The notes beneath the pieces are model-generated. The model was not told the origin of the DNA, searched no databases, and worked only from the letters and a program-made list of their open reading frames with translations. A program made the translations under genes and the position numbers. From an uncultured Gemmatimonadaceae bacterium (lineage in GTDB: Bacteria > Gemmatimonadota > Gemmatimonadetes > Gemmatimonadales > Gemmatimonadaceae), in the NCBI GenBank assembly GCA_955652265.1, contig CATPBD010000041.1, positions 1 to 14,555 of the forward strand: a DNA stretch of 14,555 bases. The letters run 5' to 3'. Positions 1-7,308 of this stretch are shown here, in pieces; position 1 is the first letter of the stretch, and each line of letters opens with the position of its first letter.

Positions 1-45
1 CTGGAAGACTCGTCCGCGAGCGGCGACAACATGACGGTACACTAG
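1..45 (+). CDS. C-terminal tail of an upstream gene (possibly dprA), partial
   Basis: Frame 1 is open from the window edge and ends in TAG at 43-45, two bases before the topA ATG. The 14 visible residues (LEDSSASGDNMTVH) carry no recognisable domain. The tight spacing suggests an operon partner of topA. In Bacillus and many other bacteria the gene before topA is dprA (smf), which guides the guess. Nothing in these residues confirms it, and the reading frame could be chance. Confidence 0.35.
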   Translation: MEDSSASGDNMTVH

Positions 46-47
46 AG

Positions 48-2447
48 ATGGCGAAAGCCAAGACTGCTAAAAGAAAAACTGTGGCGAAGCGCGCCACGAA
101 AGACACCGCCGCGACGAGCCGCGCGACAAAATCGCGTAAGATCTCGGCCAAGGCACCGGACGACGGAGCGGCGGCGGAGGCTGGCTCGACCTCGCTCGTA
201 ATCGTCGAGTCTCCCGCGAAAGCGAAGACGATCGGCAAGTATCTGGGCCGCGCGTACCGTGTGCGCGCGACGATCGGTCACGTCCGCGATCTTCCTGAAA
301 AGAAGATGGGAATTGACATCGAGAACGGGTTCGAGCCCGAATACGTGACGATCCCGGGCAAGGAAAAGACCGTGGCCGACTTGAAGTCCGCCGCGCGTGA
401 TTCGAGAGAAATCTTCCTCGCGACAGACCCTGATCGCGAGGGCGAAGCGATCGCGTGGCACGTTGCGCAACAGATCAAATCCAAGAATGGCGCCCCGGTC
501 CGACGCGTTCTCTTTCACGAGATCACGCGTGATGCGGTCCATCTTGCCATCGCCAACGCGGGCCAAATCGACGAGCGCAAAGTCGATGCGCAGCAGGCGC
601 GCCGGGTTCTGGATCGTCTCGTTGGCTACAAGGCGAGCCCCGTCCTCTGGAAAACCGTGAAGAAGGGGATTTCAGCGGGACGCGTGCAGACCGTGGCGCT
701 ACGGCTTCTCGTCGAGCGCGAACGAGAGATCCGCGCGTTCAAGCCGGTCGAGTACTGGACGGTCGAAGCATTGTTGGAAAAAGACAAGCAGCAGTTCACA
801 GCAAAGCTGCATCTGCTCGACGGCAAGAAGCCCGTCATTAGCACGGAGCGCGAAGCCAACGAGATTCTCTCGGCGCTCAAGTCGCGCAAGACGTTCCAGG
901 TCACCGAAGTAAAGCGTCGCGAGCGCCGGAAGAATCCGGCCGCTCCATTCACAACGAGCACGCTTCAGCAGGACGCGGCGAAGAAGTTGAGTTTCGGCTC
1001 GAAGCGGACAATGCGCCTGGCGCAGGACCTGTACGAAGGAATAGAGATCGGTGAGGAGGGCGCCGTAGGTCTCATCACCTACATGCGCACCGACTCGACC
1101 CGCGTCGCGTCGTCGGCCGCGGAACAGGCGAGGGACTACATCAAATTGATGTACGGCCAGCAATATCTGCCTGACGCCCCGCGGCTGTACATGGACGGCA
1201 AGGCGAAGAATGCGCAGGACGCGCACGAATCGATCCGACCAACCGATCCAACGCGCCGGCCTGAGCACATTAGGAAGTATCTCAAGGAAGATCAGTATCG
1301 TTTGTACGAGCTGGTGTGGCAGCGCTTCATGGCGTCGCAGATGTCGCCGGCTGTGTTCGACACTACCACAGTGGACTTCGACCTCGGGCGATTCCTGTTC
1401 AGAGCCACTGGCAGCGTCGTCAAATTCGACGGCTACCAGAGGCTGTACAAGGAATCGCGCGAAGCTGAGGAAGGGAAAGCGCTCGAGGAGGAACAAGGCC
1501 TTCCCACGGTCGAGAAGGGCGAGGACATTCCCGTGAGGGCGATTACGCCATCGCAGCACTTCACCGAGCCGCCGCCGCGGTACTCGGAGGCGAGCCTGGT
1601 GAAGGAGCTGGAGCGGCTGGGGATAGGGCGTCCTTCTACCTATGCGTCAATCGTTTCCACGCTCGTCGATCGTCGATACGCCCAGCTCGAGCAGCGTCGC
1701 TTTTTCCCCACGCACCTGGGCGAGCAGGTCGAGAGGGTGATGGTCAAGAGCTTCCCCGATGTCTTCAACGTGCAATTCACTTCTCACATGGAGACCGACC
1801 TCGACAGGATCGAGGAAGGCGACGTGAACTGGCGCAAAATGCTCGGTGACTTCTATGGGCCGTTCGCCGAATCCGTGAAGGGTGCTGACATCGAGGCACT
1901 GATCGGAGAAGCTCACGATCTCTCCATGATCGCGACCGAGAGATGTCCCGATTGCGGTGGAAAGCTCGTCGCTCGCGGCGGATTCTTCGGACCCTTTCTC
2001 GCCTGCGAGAATCATCCGAAGGATTGCAAGTACACGCGGCCGTTGCGCGGTGATCGGAAACCCGCGCAGCCCACAGACGAGATCTGTCACGAGTGCGGCG
2101 CCCCCATGGTCATCCGTCACGGGCGCTCCGGAGAGTTTCTTGGCTGCAGCAAGTTTCCGAAGTGTCGCGGCACCAGATCGATGCCTACCGGAGTTAAGTG
2201 TCCCAAAGACGGCGGGGATATCGCCGTCCGCCGCTCGAAGAAGAGGGGAAAAGCGTTCTACGGCTGTTCCAACTATCCCAAGTGCGACTTCGTCGTGTGG
2301 GACAAACCCGTGGCCGAGATTTGCCCCGAGTGCGGATATGTTGGAGCGGAGTCGAAATTCACCAAAACTCGCGGCGATTACAGGCGGTGCATCAAGTGCG
2401 CGAATGAGTGGGATGTCGCGCCTTCCCCCGAAGCCGTGGCGGTGTGA
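48..2447 (+). CDS. topA: DNA topoisomerase I (type IA, omega protein)
   Basis: Type IA topoisomerase that relaxes negative supercoils by passing a strand through a transient 5'-phosphotyrosyl break. The 799 residues start with a Lys/Ala-rich tail of about 45 residues. The TOPRIM domain follows, with VIVESPAKAKTI (Glu54) and the acidic DPDREGE motif at 127-133. The nucleophile is Tyr345 in ITYMRTDS, and GISAGRVQTVALRLL lies near 208-221. The C-terminus holds four zinc-ribbon-like repeats from about 633 to 790 (CPDC, CHEC, CPKD, CPEC). The third has Asp721 where the second Cys is expected. Length is in the usual family range. The ATG at 48 is chosen because it directly follows the TAG at 43-45; no strong Shine-Dalgarno is visible. 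Its stop overlaps the trmFO start as GTGA. Identification is very secure. Confidence 0.98.
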   Translation: MAKAKTAKRKTVAKRATKDTAATSRATKSRKISAKAPDDGAAAEAGSTSLVIVESPAKAKTIGKYLGRAYRVRATIGHVRDLPEKKMGIDIENGFEPEYVTIPGKEKTVADLKSAARDSREIFLATDPDREGEAIAWHVAQQIKSKNGAPVRRVLFHEITRDAVHLAIANAGQIDERKVDAQQARRVLDRLVGYKASPVLWKTVKKGISAGRVQTVALRLLVEREREIRAFKPVEYWTVEALLEKDKQQFTAKLHLLDGKKPVISTEREANEILSALKSRKTFQVTEVKRRERRKNPAAPFTTSTLQQDAAKKLSFGSKRTMRLAQDLYEGIEIGEEGAVGLITYMRTDSTRVASSAAEQARDYIKLMYGQQYLPDAPRLYMDGKAKNAQDAHESIRPTDPTRRPEHIRKYLKEDQYRLYELVWQRFMASQMSPAVFDTTTVDFDLGRFLFRATGSVVKFDGYQRLYKESREAEEGKALEEEQGLPTVEKGEDIPVRAITPSQHFTEPPPRYSEASLVKELERLGIGRPSTYASIVSTLVDRRYAQLEQRRFFPTHLGEQVERVMVKSFPDVFNVQFTSHMETDLDRIEEGDVNWRKMLGDFYGPFAESVKGADIEALIGEAHDLSMIATERCPDCGGKLVARGGFFGPFLACENHPKDCKYTRPLRGDRKPAQPTDEICHECGAPMVIRHGRSGEFLGCSKFPKCRGTRSMPTGVKCPKDGGDIAVRRSKKRGKAFYGCSNYPKCDFVVWDKPVAEICPECGYVGAESKFTKTRGDYRRCIKCANEWDVAPSPEAVAV

Positions 2448-3799
2448 TCCGGGCCGTAACGGTCGTGGGCGGCGGCCTCGCCGGTTCGGAGGCGGCTTGG
2501 CAGCTGGCCGCGCGGGGGATCCCAGTCGTCTTGCACGAGATGCGTCCGGTCGCGACGACGCCCGCGCATAAGACGGACAGACTGGCCGAGCTGGTTTGCT
2601 CGAATACTTTCAAGAGCACGGAGCTAACTAACGCGCACGGTCTGCTAAAGGCCGAGATGCGTTTGCTCGGCTCACTCATTCTGGAAGCGGCTGATGGCGC
2701 TCGCGTTGCTGCCGGCAGCGCTCTGGCGGTGGATCGTGACGCGTTCTCCGGCAGCGTGACGGAGCGCATTGCCGGCGAGCAGCGCATCACGGTTGTGCGA
2801 GACGAAGTCACGAGCATTCCTTCGCCAGCAATTATTGCCACGGGGCCGCTCACCTCCGACAAGCTCGCCGAAGCAATTCGGACGCGGCTCGGCGTTGGGG
2901 CGCTCGCGTTTTACGATGCGATTGCGCCGATCGTGGCACGCGACTCCGTTGACGACTCGATCGTCTATCGGGGCTCGCGCTATGGGAAGGAGACCATGGA
3001 AGCCGCGGATGAAGGGGGCGCTTATCTGAATTGTCCCCTGTCGCGCGGACAGTACGATGCGTTCCTCGACGCGCTGATCTCGGCGGACCAGTACCACGGC
3101 CACGAGTTCGACGAGGTGCCTTACTTCGAGGGCTGCATGCCGGTCGAAGTGATGGCGCAACGCGGGCGGGACACGCTTCGCTTTGGCCCGCTCAAACCGG
3201 TCGGACTGCGCGATCCGCGCACCGGACGGGAAGCTTACGCGGTGGTACAGCTGCGACAGGAAGACCGTGCTGGCCGGATGTGGAATCTCGTCGGATTTCA
3301 AACACGCCTGCGAATTCCCGAGCAGCAGCGCGTGATCCGAATGATTCCCGGCCTCGAGCAGGCCGAGTTTCTTCGCTACGGATCGATTCATCGAAATTCG
3401 TATCTCAACTCGCCTGCCGCGCTGAGCCCATACCTTGCCGCCCGCGACGAGCCGACGATCCTCTTTGCGGGACAGATCACTGGAGTCGAGGGATATACGG
3501 AGAGCTCCGCGACCGGTTTGCTCGCAGGGATCAACCTCGCGCGGATTCTTTCGGGCGATGAGCCGGTCGTTCCACCGCCGACGACAATGCTCGGCGCGCT
3601 ATACCGGTACATGAGTGAGGCAGACCCCAAGCACTTTCAGCCGATGAACGCGAACTTTGGATTGCTCGACGACCTTTCGGAAAGCGTTCGTGACAAAAAG
3701 CGAAAGCGGGAGATGTTCGCCGAGCGAGCGCTCTCGGACATGCGAACGTGGATCGAGGCGAATGCGCTGCTCGGTACTGCGGCGGCTCGCGCCTCATGA
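2444..3799 (+). CDS. trmFO: tRNA (uracil-54-C5)-methyltransferase, folate/FAD-dependent TrmFO
   Basis: Forms 5-methyluridine at position 54 of the tRNA T-loop, using 5,10-methylene-tetrahydrofolate as carbon donor and FADH2 as reductant (also called Gid). The 451-residue protein begins VIRAVTVVGGGLAGSEAAW, the N-terminal FAD-binding glycine motif at residues 9-16. LVCSNTFKS supplies Cys52 and FEGCMPVE supplies Cys231; these correspond to the two functional cysteines known from Bacillus TrmFO. The C-terminal region carries GQITGVEGYTES, a further FAD-site segment. I place the start at GTG 2444, which overlaps the topA stop in GTGA and puts the dinucleotide motif at the normal distance from the N-terminus. 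A GTG at 2408 is in frame but would add 12 unconserved residues and a 40-nt overlap. It is coupled to xerC by ATGA at its 3' end. Confidence 0.96.
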   Translation: MIRAVTVVGGGLAGSEAAWQLAARGIPVVLHEMRPVATTPAHKTDRLAELVCSNTFKSTELTNAHGLLKAEMRLLGSLILEAADGARVAAGSALAVDRDAFSGSVTERIAGEQRITVVRDEVTSIPSPAIIATGPLTSDKLAEAIRTRLGVGALAFYDAIAPIVARDSVDDSIVYRGSRYGKETMEAADEGGAYLNCPLSRGQYDAFLDALISADQYHGHEFDEVPYFEGCMPVEVMAQRGRDTLRFGPLKPVGLRDPRTGREAYAVVQLRQEDRAGRMWNLVGFQTRLRIPEQQRVIRMIPGLEQAEFLRYGSIHRNSYLNSPAALSPYLAARDEPTILFAGQITGVEGYTESSATGLLAGINLARILSGDEPVVPPPTTMLGALYRYMSEADPKHFQPMNANFGLLDDLSESVRDKKRKREMFAERALSDMRTWIEANALLGTAAARAS

Positions 3800-4719
3800 G
3801 CGAGTCCAGGGCAGTAGAAGACTTCCTCACGCACCTTGAAAAGGAACGAGACGTTGCTTCGAACACTCTCATCGCGTATCGACGCGATCTGGAAGAGCTA
3901 GTGGAATTTCTCGGGGGTTACTACGGCGTCCGGGAGTGGTCATGGCAGGGGCTGGATCGCCTCGCGATCCGCGGATTCCTGGCGCATCTCACCCGCAAAA
4001 AGCTCAACAAGCGGTCGATCGCGCGCAGTCTCTCGGCGGTGCGCAGTTTCTACAAGTATCTGCACCGCAACGAGCAGGTCGAGGCAAATCCGGCGCGCGG
4101 GGTGAGCACTCCCAAGCAGGACAAGTATCTGCCGGGATACCTCGACCGCGCGCAGATCGAGGCGCTGTTCCAGTCGGCCGATCTGAAGGCCCAGGAGGGA
4201 AAATTCTCCGACGTCCGGAACTCGGCGATTCTGGAGCTTTTCTATTCGACGGGGATGCGGCTATCGGAGTTGCGGGGCATCAATCGGATGGACATCGATC
4301 TGCTGTCGCAGCAAGTGAAGGTGCGCGGGAAGGGAAGGAAGGAGCGCATCATCCCGGTCGGCGACCACGCCCAGCTGGCGCTCAGAAACTACGAATCGAA
4401 GCGCGACGAGTTGCTCCGCTCGATCGGATCAGGGGGCGATCGTACCGCATTTTTTCTGAGCAATCGCGGAAAGCGGATTTCCGTGCGCGCGATTCAGAAT
4501 GCAGTAAAGGGATTCCTGGATAAGATCGACGAAAACTCTGGTTTGTCCACTCACTCGCTGCGCCACACTTTTGCGACTCACCTGCTCGACGCGGGTGCCG
4601 ATCTCCGCGCCGTGCAGGAGCTTCTCGGTCACGCCTCGATTTCGACGACGCAGATCTACACGCACACCAGCATCGAGCGACTCAAGCAGGTGTATCAAAA
4701 GGCGCATCCCCGGGCTTGA
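3796..4719 (+). CDS. xerC: Tyrosine recombinase XerC/XerD-type
   Basis: Site-specific recombinase that with a partner resolves chromosome dimers at dif near division. The 307 residues comprise an N-terminal SAM-like core-binding domain (about 5-95) and a C-terminal catalytic domain. All six catalytic residues are visible: Arg155 in TGMRLSEL, Lys179 in VRGKGRKER, His253 and Arg256 in HSLRHTF, His279 in LLGHAS, and the nucleophile Tyr288 in QIYTH. Start ATG 3796 overlaps the trmFO stop (ATGA); an ATG at 3748 in the same frame would overlap trmFO by 52 nt. Position after topA-trmFO and upstream of hslVU matches the housekeeping codV/xerC locus of Bacillus, arguing against a phage or integron integrase. 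XerC versus XerD is assigned from context only. Confidence 0.93.
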   Translation: MSESRAVEDFLTHLEKERDVASNTLIAYRRDLEELVEFLGGYYGVREWSWQGLDRLAIRGFLAHLTRKKLNKRSIARSLSAVRSFYKYLHRNEQVEANPARGVSTPKQDKYLPGYLDRAQIEALFQSADLKAQEGKFSDVRNSAILELFYSTGMRLSELRGINRMDIDLLSQQVKVRGKGRKERIIPVGDHAQLALRNYESKRDELLRSIGSGGDRTAFFLSNRGKRISVRAIQNAVKGFLDKIDENSGLSTHSLRHTFATHLLDAGADLRAVQELLGHASISTTQIYTHTSIERLKQVYQKAHPRA

Positions 4720-5450
4720 GATTGGAAAAGAAGCGACATCACTGGATCGTCCGGACTACCCATTGGATAAATGCCGTTGCCATCATCGTCATGGTGGGCT
4801 CCGGGCTTCGCATCTTCAACGCGTACCCGGCCTTTGCGCGGAAAGGCGAGATGTTCTGCTGCTATCCGTTCGAGCACAAGCCGATTCCAGCGTGGCTCAC
4901 CTTCGGCGGCTGGCTCGGCGGAGCACGTCACTGGCATTTCGCGATGATGTGGGTGCTCGTCGTGAACGGATTGATCTATCTGGCGTTCGTGTACCTGCAT
5001 GGCGAGTGGCGCGACCTGGTGCCAAGAAAGGGCGACATCCGCGACAGCTGGCAGATGGTAAAGTTCTACGCGTTCCGACGGACGGACCATCCGCACCAGG
5101 GCAAGCACAACGCTCTCCAGAAGACGGCGTACTTCCTGCTGCCCGTTGCGGGCGCTCTCGCAGTCGTCAGCGGAATCGCGATCTGGAAGCCAGTGCAGCT
5201 GTCATGGCTTACCAATCTTCTGGGCGGGTACGTGTGGGCGCGCTACTGGCATTTCATAGCGATGCTTGTGATCGTCGTTCTGAGCGTGATCCACGTCTTC
5301 ATGGTTTTCGCGGTAGATCCGTACTCGATTCCGTCCATGATCACCGGCAACTACAACGAGAGAAATTCACCTGAAGCGCGGAACGCGCGTCCGTTTTATC
5401 ATCTCTTTCCACGTCGTAGGCCGGTAGCGCCGCCACCGGAGGCGACATGA
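4716..5450 (+). CDS. Di-haem cytochrome b membrane subunit (cytochrome b561 / thiosulfate reductase / HupC type)
   Basis: Integral membrane electron carrier, probably exchanging electrons between the quinone pool and the molybdopterin enzyme encoded next. Four hydrophobic helices are visible at about residues 17-34, 72-93, 137-157 and 179-200. Histidines placed as haem b ligands or near-ligands are His16 (TTHWINA), His72/His74 (ARHWHF), His179 (ARYWHF) and His193 (SVIHVF). This pattern is typical of four-helix bis-haem cytochrome b subunits of molybdoenzymes and hydrogenases. The loop between helices 1 and 2 has a Cys48-Cys49 pair. The C-terminus is a proline-rich cytoplasmic tail. The start is taken as TTG 4716, which overlaps the xerC stop in TTGA; a second TTG at 4722 is possible. 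No Shine-Dalgarno is evident, so translation is probably coupled to xerC. The physiological donor or acceptor cannot be told. Confidence 0.88.
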   Translation: MRLEKKRHHWIVRTTHWINAVAIIVMVGSGLRIFNAYPAFARKGEMFCCYPFEHKPIPAWLTFGGWLGGARHWHFAMMWVLVVNGLIYLAFVYLHGEWRDLVPRKGDIRDSWQMVKFYAFRRTDHPHQGKHNALQKTAYFLLPVAGALAVVSGIAIWKPVQLSWLTNLLGGYVWARYWHFIAMLVIVVLSVIHVFMVFAVDPYSIPSMITGNYNERNSPEARNARPFYHLFPRRRPVAPPPEAT

Positions 5451-6190
5451 AATCCAACACGAAGAAATTCGTCTCGATTGGCGGGATGGATCGGCGGGAA
5501 TTTCTTGCGTGGGGCGGAATCATCTCTGCCGCGTTCCTAGCAGCGTGCAACTCGCGGGGACCGAAAGCTGCGGACAAGCTTCTCAAATACGCGGAGCGGA
5601 AGAACAGAGTCGTCGAGCGAGCGCTTTTTCGGCACACATCGATGGACGCAGTGCAATCGGGTGCACACGACGCCGGAAATAAGTTGCCCAGCTATTACAT
5701 CTCGCATACCGTACCGGTGTGGGACCAAAGCGTGAGAGGCAAGTGGGCGCTCGAGGTGAGCGGTCTCGTCGCAAATCCGGTGCGGCTTACATTGGAAGAC
5801 TTGCAGCGCCTTCCCAGGGTGTCCAACCGCGTCAATCACTATTGTGTCGAGGGGTGGACTGCGGTAGAGACGTGGACCGGCTGCCGGTTCAGCGATCTCG
5901 CGAGTCTGGTGCGCGTCCTGCCGGAAGCGCATTACGTCGACTTCCAGTCCTTCGACGACGACTATCACGAGAGCTGGGACATCGAGAGCGCGATGCACAA
6001 GCAGACGGTCGTCGCATATGCTCTAGATGGAAAGTTGCTGGAGCCGGAGCACGGTGCCCCCGCCCGTGTGTATTCGCCGGTAAAACTGGGGTACAAAAAC
6101 ACCAAGTATCTGACTCGCATTGTATTCTTGCCGAAGATGAACGGCGGATACTGGAGCGATATGGGATACGAGTGGTACGGGGGCGTTTAG
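5447..6190 (+). CDS. Molybdopterin-dependent oxidoreductase, sulfite oxidase-fold, Tat lipoprotein
   Basis: A 247-residue protein of the sulfite oxidase / YedY (MsrP) fold, with one molybdopterin domain and no haem or dimerisation domain. Cys133 in NHYCVEGWT is the expected molybdenum ligand. SHTVPVWD, WALEVSGLV and VYSPVKLGYKNTKYL are family-type segments. The N-terminus carries a twin-arginine motif, DRREFL at 15-20, and a hydrophobic stretch ending in the lipobox LAAC with Cys34. The enzyme is therefore probably folded with its cofactor, exported by Tat and lipid-anchored on the outer face of the membrane. A GGAGG at 5438-5442 lies 4 nt before ATG 5447, supporting that start over Met14 (5486). 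It overlaps the cytochrome b stop in ATGA, suggesting a two-subunit complex. The substrate is unknown; sulfite, methionine sulfoxide and other sulfur or nitrogen oxides are all possible. Confidence 0.9.
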   Translation: MKSNTKKFVSIGGMDRREFLAWGGIISAAFLAACNSRGPKAADKLLKYAERKNRVVERALFRHTSMDAVQSGAHDAGNKLPSYYISHTVPVWDQSVRGKWALEVSGLVANPVRLTLEDLQRLPRVSNRVNHYCVEGWTAVETWTGCRFSDLASLVRVLPEAHYVDFQSFDDDYHESWDIESAMHKQTVVAYALDGKLLEPEHGAPARVYSPVKLGYKNTKYLTRIVFLPKMNGGYWSDMGYEWYGGV

Positions 6191-6300
6191 GACTCAGGCG
6201 TACGGATCGGGACGCGATCTGGCATCCACATTCCTGAAGCGAGGAGCTGTCGGCTTGTAGGCTGAGAGCTGGTCAGCTCTCATACAGCCGGTTTGGGTGA
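6191..6300. other. Intergenic region between convergent genes
   Basis: No open frame with coding character was found in these 110 bases. The only structure seen is the stem-loop at 6251-6290. Confidence 0.6.
6251..6290. terminator. Extended stem-loop between convergent genes, candidate bidirectional terminator
   Basis: TGAGAGCTG (6263-6271) and CAGCTCTCA (6274-6282) pair perfectly over 9 bp around a 2-nt loop. An outer stem continues with CGGC-t-TGTA (6251-6259) against TACAGCCG (6283-6290), interrupted by bulges at 6255 and 6260-6262. It sits between the ends of the molybdoenzyme gene (6190) and the opposing small membrane gene (6301), where a shared terminator is expected. There is no T-tract beyond TTT on either side, so it may be Rho-assisted or serve to protect RNA ends. 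Confidence 0.55.
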
Positions 6301-6681
6301 CTACCGAATTCGCGTCTTTGGCGGGGTCTCATTCAGCCGCGAGTTCTTTTCGCCTTCGCCTCGCCGCGCGGCGCCCCGAAATAACAGTACTTCCTTCAGG
6401 TACTTGCGATTCATGATCGCGCCGATGATCAACAGTGCGCTTCCAGCCAACACGCTGATCGTGCCCCAGCGCCATGTGTCGCGACCAATCAGGGCTGCTG
6501 CCATGCAGAGAGTCCCTAAAGCGACGAGCGACTGGCCAGCCTTGTGGGGGACCGCACGTGCGCGCCGTCGCCGCTCCCGCAAGGGAGCGACACCGCCCGC
6601 CTGCCAGGCGTCGAGGAGAATTGTGAGTCCCATCAGGGCGACCAGAACTCCGAGAAGTATCGGGAATTGCTCGAGCCTCAT
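6301..6681 (-). CDS. Small three-helix membrane protein of unknown function
   Basis: I do not recognise a named family. The 126-residue product has hydrophobic segments at about 6-25, 50-66 and 73-91, then a basic C-terminal tail rich in Arg/Lys/Glu that is probably cytoplasmic. A very basic loop (RERRRRAR) separates helices 1 and 2. The ATG at 6681 is preceded by GGGAG 5 nt upstream, a plausible Shine-Dalgarno. The hydrophobicity pattern and the ribosome site, on a strand where no other gene lies opposite, argue that it is real rather than a shadow. It is divergent from hslV, 78 nt apart, and convergent with the molybdoenzyme gene. No signal peptidase site or catalytic motif is seen. Confidence 0.75.
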   Translation of the reverse strand: MRLEQFPILLGVLVALMGLTILLDAWQAGGVAPLRERRRRARAVPHKAGQSLVALGTLCMAAALIGRDTWRWGTISVLAGSALLIIGAIMNRKYLKEVLLFRGAARRGEGEKNSRLNETPPKTRIR

Positions 6682-6747
6682 GGCACTCCCGATTGCAAGA
6701 AGGGGGCGCGGCTGGAGCCTTGAGGCGCCGGTTCAGCCCGTGTCTGT

Positions 6748-6759
6748 TATTTTGAAGCG
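6748..6759 (+). promoter_or_regulatory. Candidate -10 element of a leaderless hslV transcript
   Basis: TATTTT (6748-6753) matches the TATAAT consensus at four of six positions and ends exactly 6 nt before the hslV ATG. A start site at that distance would coincide with the A of the ATG. No Shine-Dalgarno with good spacing precedes hslV (only GAAG 2 nt away), which fits a leaderless mRNA. No convincing -35 was seen. Confidence 0.4.
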
Positions 6760-7308
6760 ATGAACAGTCGCCTCGAGCGCGTACGCTCGACAACCATACT
6801 CGCCGTGCGCCGAGACGGACAGGTCGCGCTCGGCGGCGACGGACAGGTCACGGTTGGTCAGACGGTGATGAAGTCGAACGCGCAGAAAGTTCGTACTCTC
6901 CGTGGCGGGAAGCTGCTCGCCGGGTTCGCCGGCGCGGCGGCTGACGCATTTACCCTCTTCGAGAAATTCGAGGAGAAACTCGAGAAATATCCGAGCAATC
7001 TCCCACGCGCCGCAGTGGAGCTGGCGAAAGACTGGCGAAGCGACCGCGTACTGCGACGACTCGAGGCGCTCCTCGCCGTCACGGATCGCGAGCACGGATT
7101 TATCATCTCTGGCACCGGTGACATCATCGAGCCCGATGATGGAATTCTCGCGATAGGATCCGGCGGCACCTACGCTCTTGCTGCCGCGCGCGCTCTTCTC
7201 GAGAACACCGATCTGTCCGCGCGCGACATCGTGCGCAAGGGTCTCGAGATCGCGGCCGAGATCTGCGTTTACACCAACGCGAACATCACGGTTCTGGAGC
7301 CGAGCTGA
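6760..7308 (+). CDS. hslV: ATP-dependent protease peptidase subunit HslV (ClpQ)
   Basis: Threonine peptidase that forms a double hexameric chamber and degrades proteins unfolded by HslU. The 182-residue sequence aligns by eye with E. coli HslV over its length: [21 protein letters not shown], the [14 protein letters not shown] block, [23 protein letters not shown] and the [17 protein letters not shown] segment. The catalytic N-terminal threonine is expected to be Thr11, giving a 10-residue propeptide ([10 protein letters not shown]) that must be removed. E. coli removes only the initiator Met. The ATG at 6760 is the only start in the right place. The gene follows a 78-nt intergenic region and its stop overlaps the hslU start (TGATG). 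Confidence 0.97.
   Translation: MNSRLERVRSTTILAVRRDGQVALGGDGQVTVGQTVMKSNAQKVRTLRGGKLLAGFAGAAADAFTLFEKFEEKLEKYPSNLPRAAVELAKDWRSDRVLRRLEALLAVTDREHGFIISGTGDIIEPDDGILAIGSGGTYALAAARALLENTDLSARDIVRKGLEIAAEICVYTNANITVLEPS

Noticed and set aside
699..1559. Minus-strand open frame of 286 codons inside topA
   Set aside because: Antisense to conserved TopA core; Arg/Leu-rich without motifs.
2408..2443. Earlier GTG start for trmFO
   Set aside because: It adds 12 residues (GTG through GGT) before the normal N-terminus and a 40-nt overlap; the GTGA junction at 2444 is the better fit.
2672..3391. Minus-strand open frame of 239 codons inside trmFO
   Set aside because: Antisense to conserved TrmFO sequence; no ribosome site or domain.
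3796..4719. xerC as a phage or integron integrase, marking a mobile element
   Set aside because: No attachment repeats, tRNA end or phage genes are nearby, and the position between trmFO and hslV fits the housekeeping Xer recombinase.
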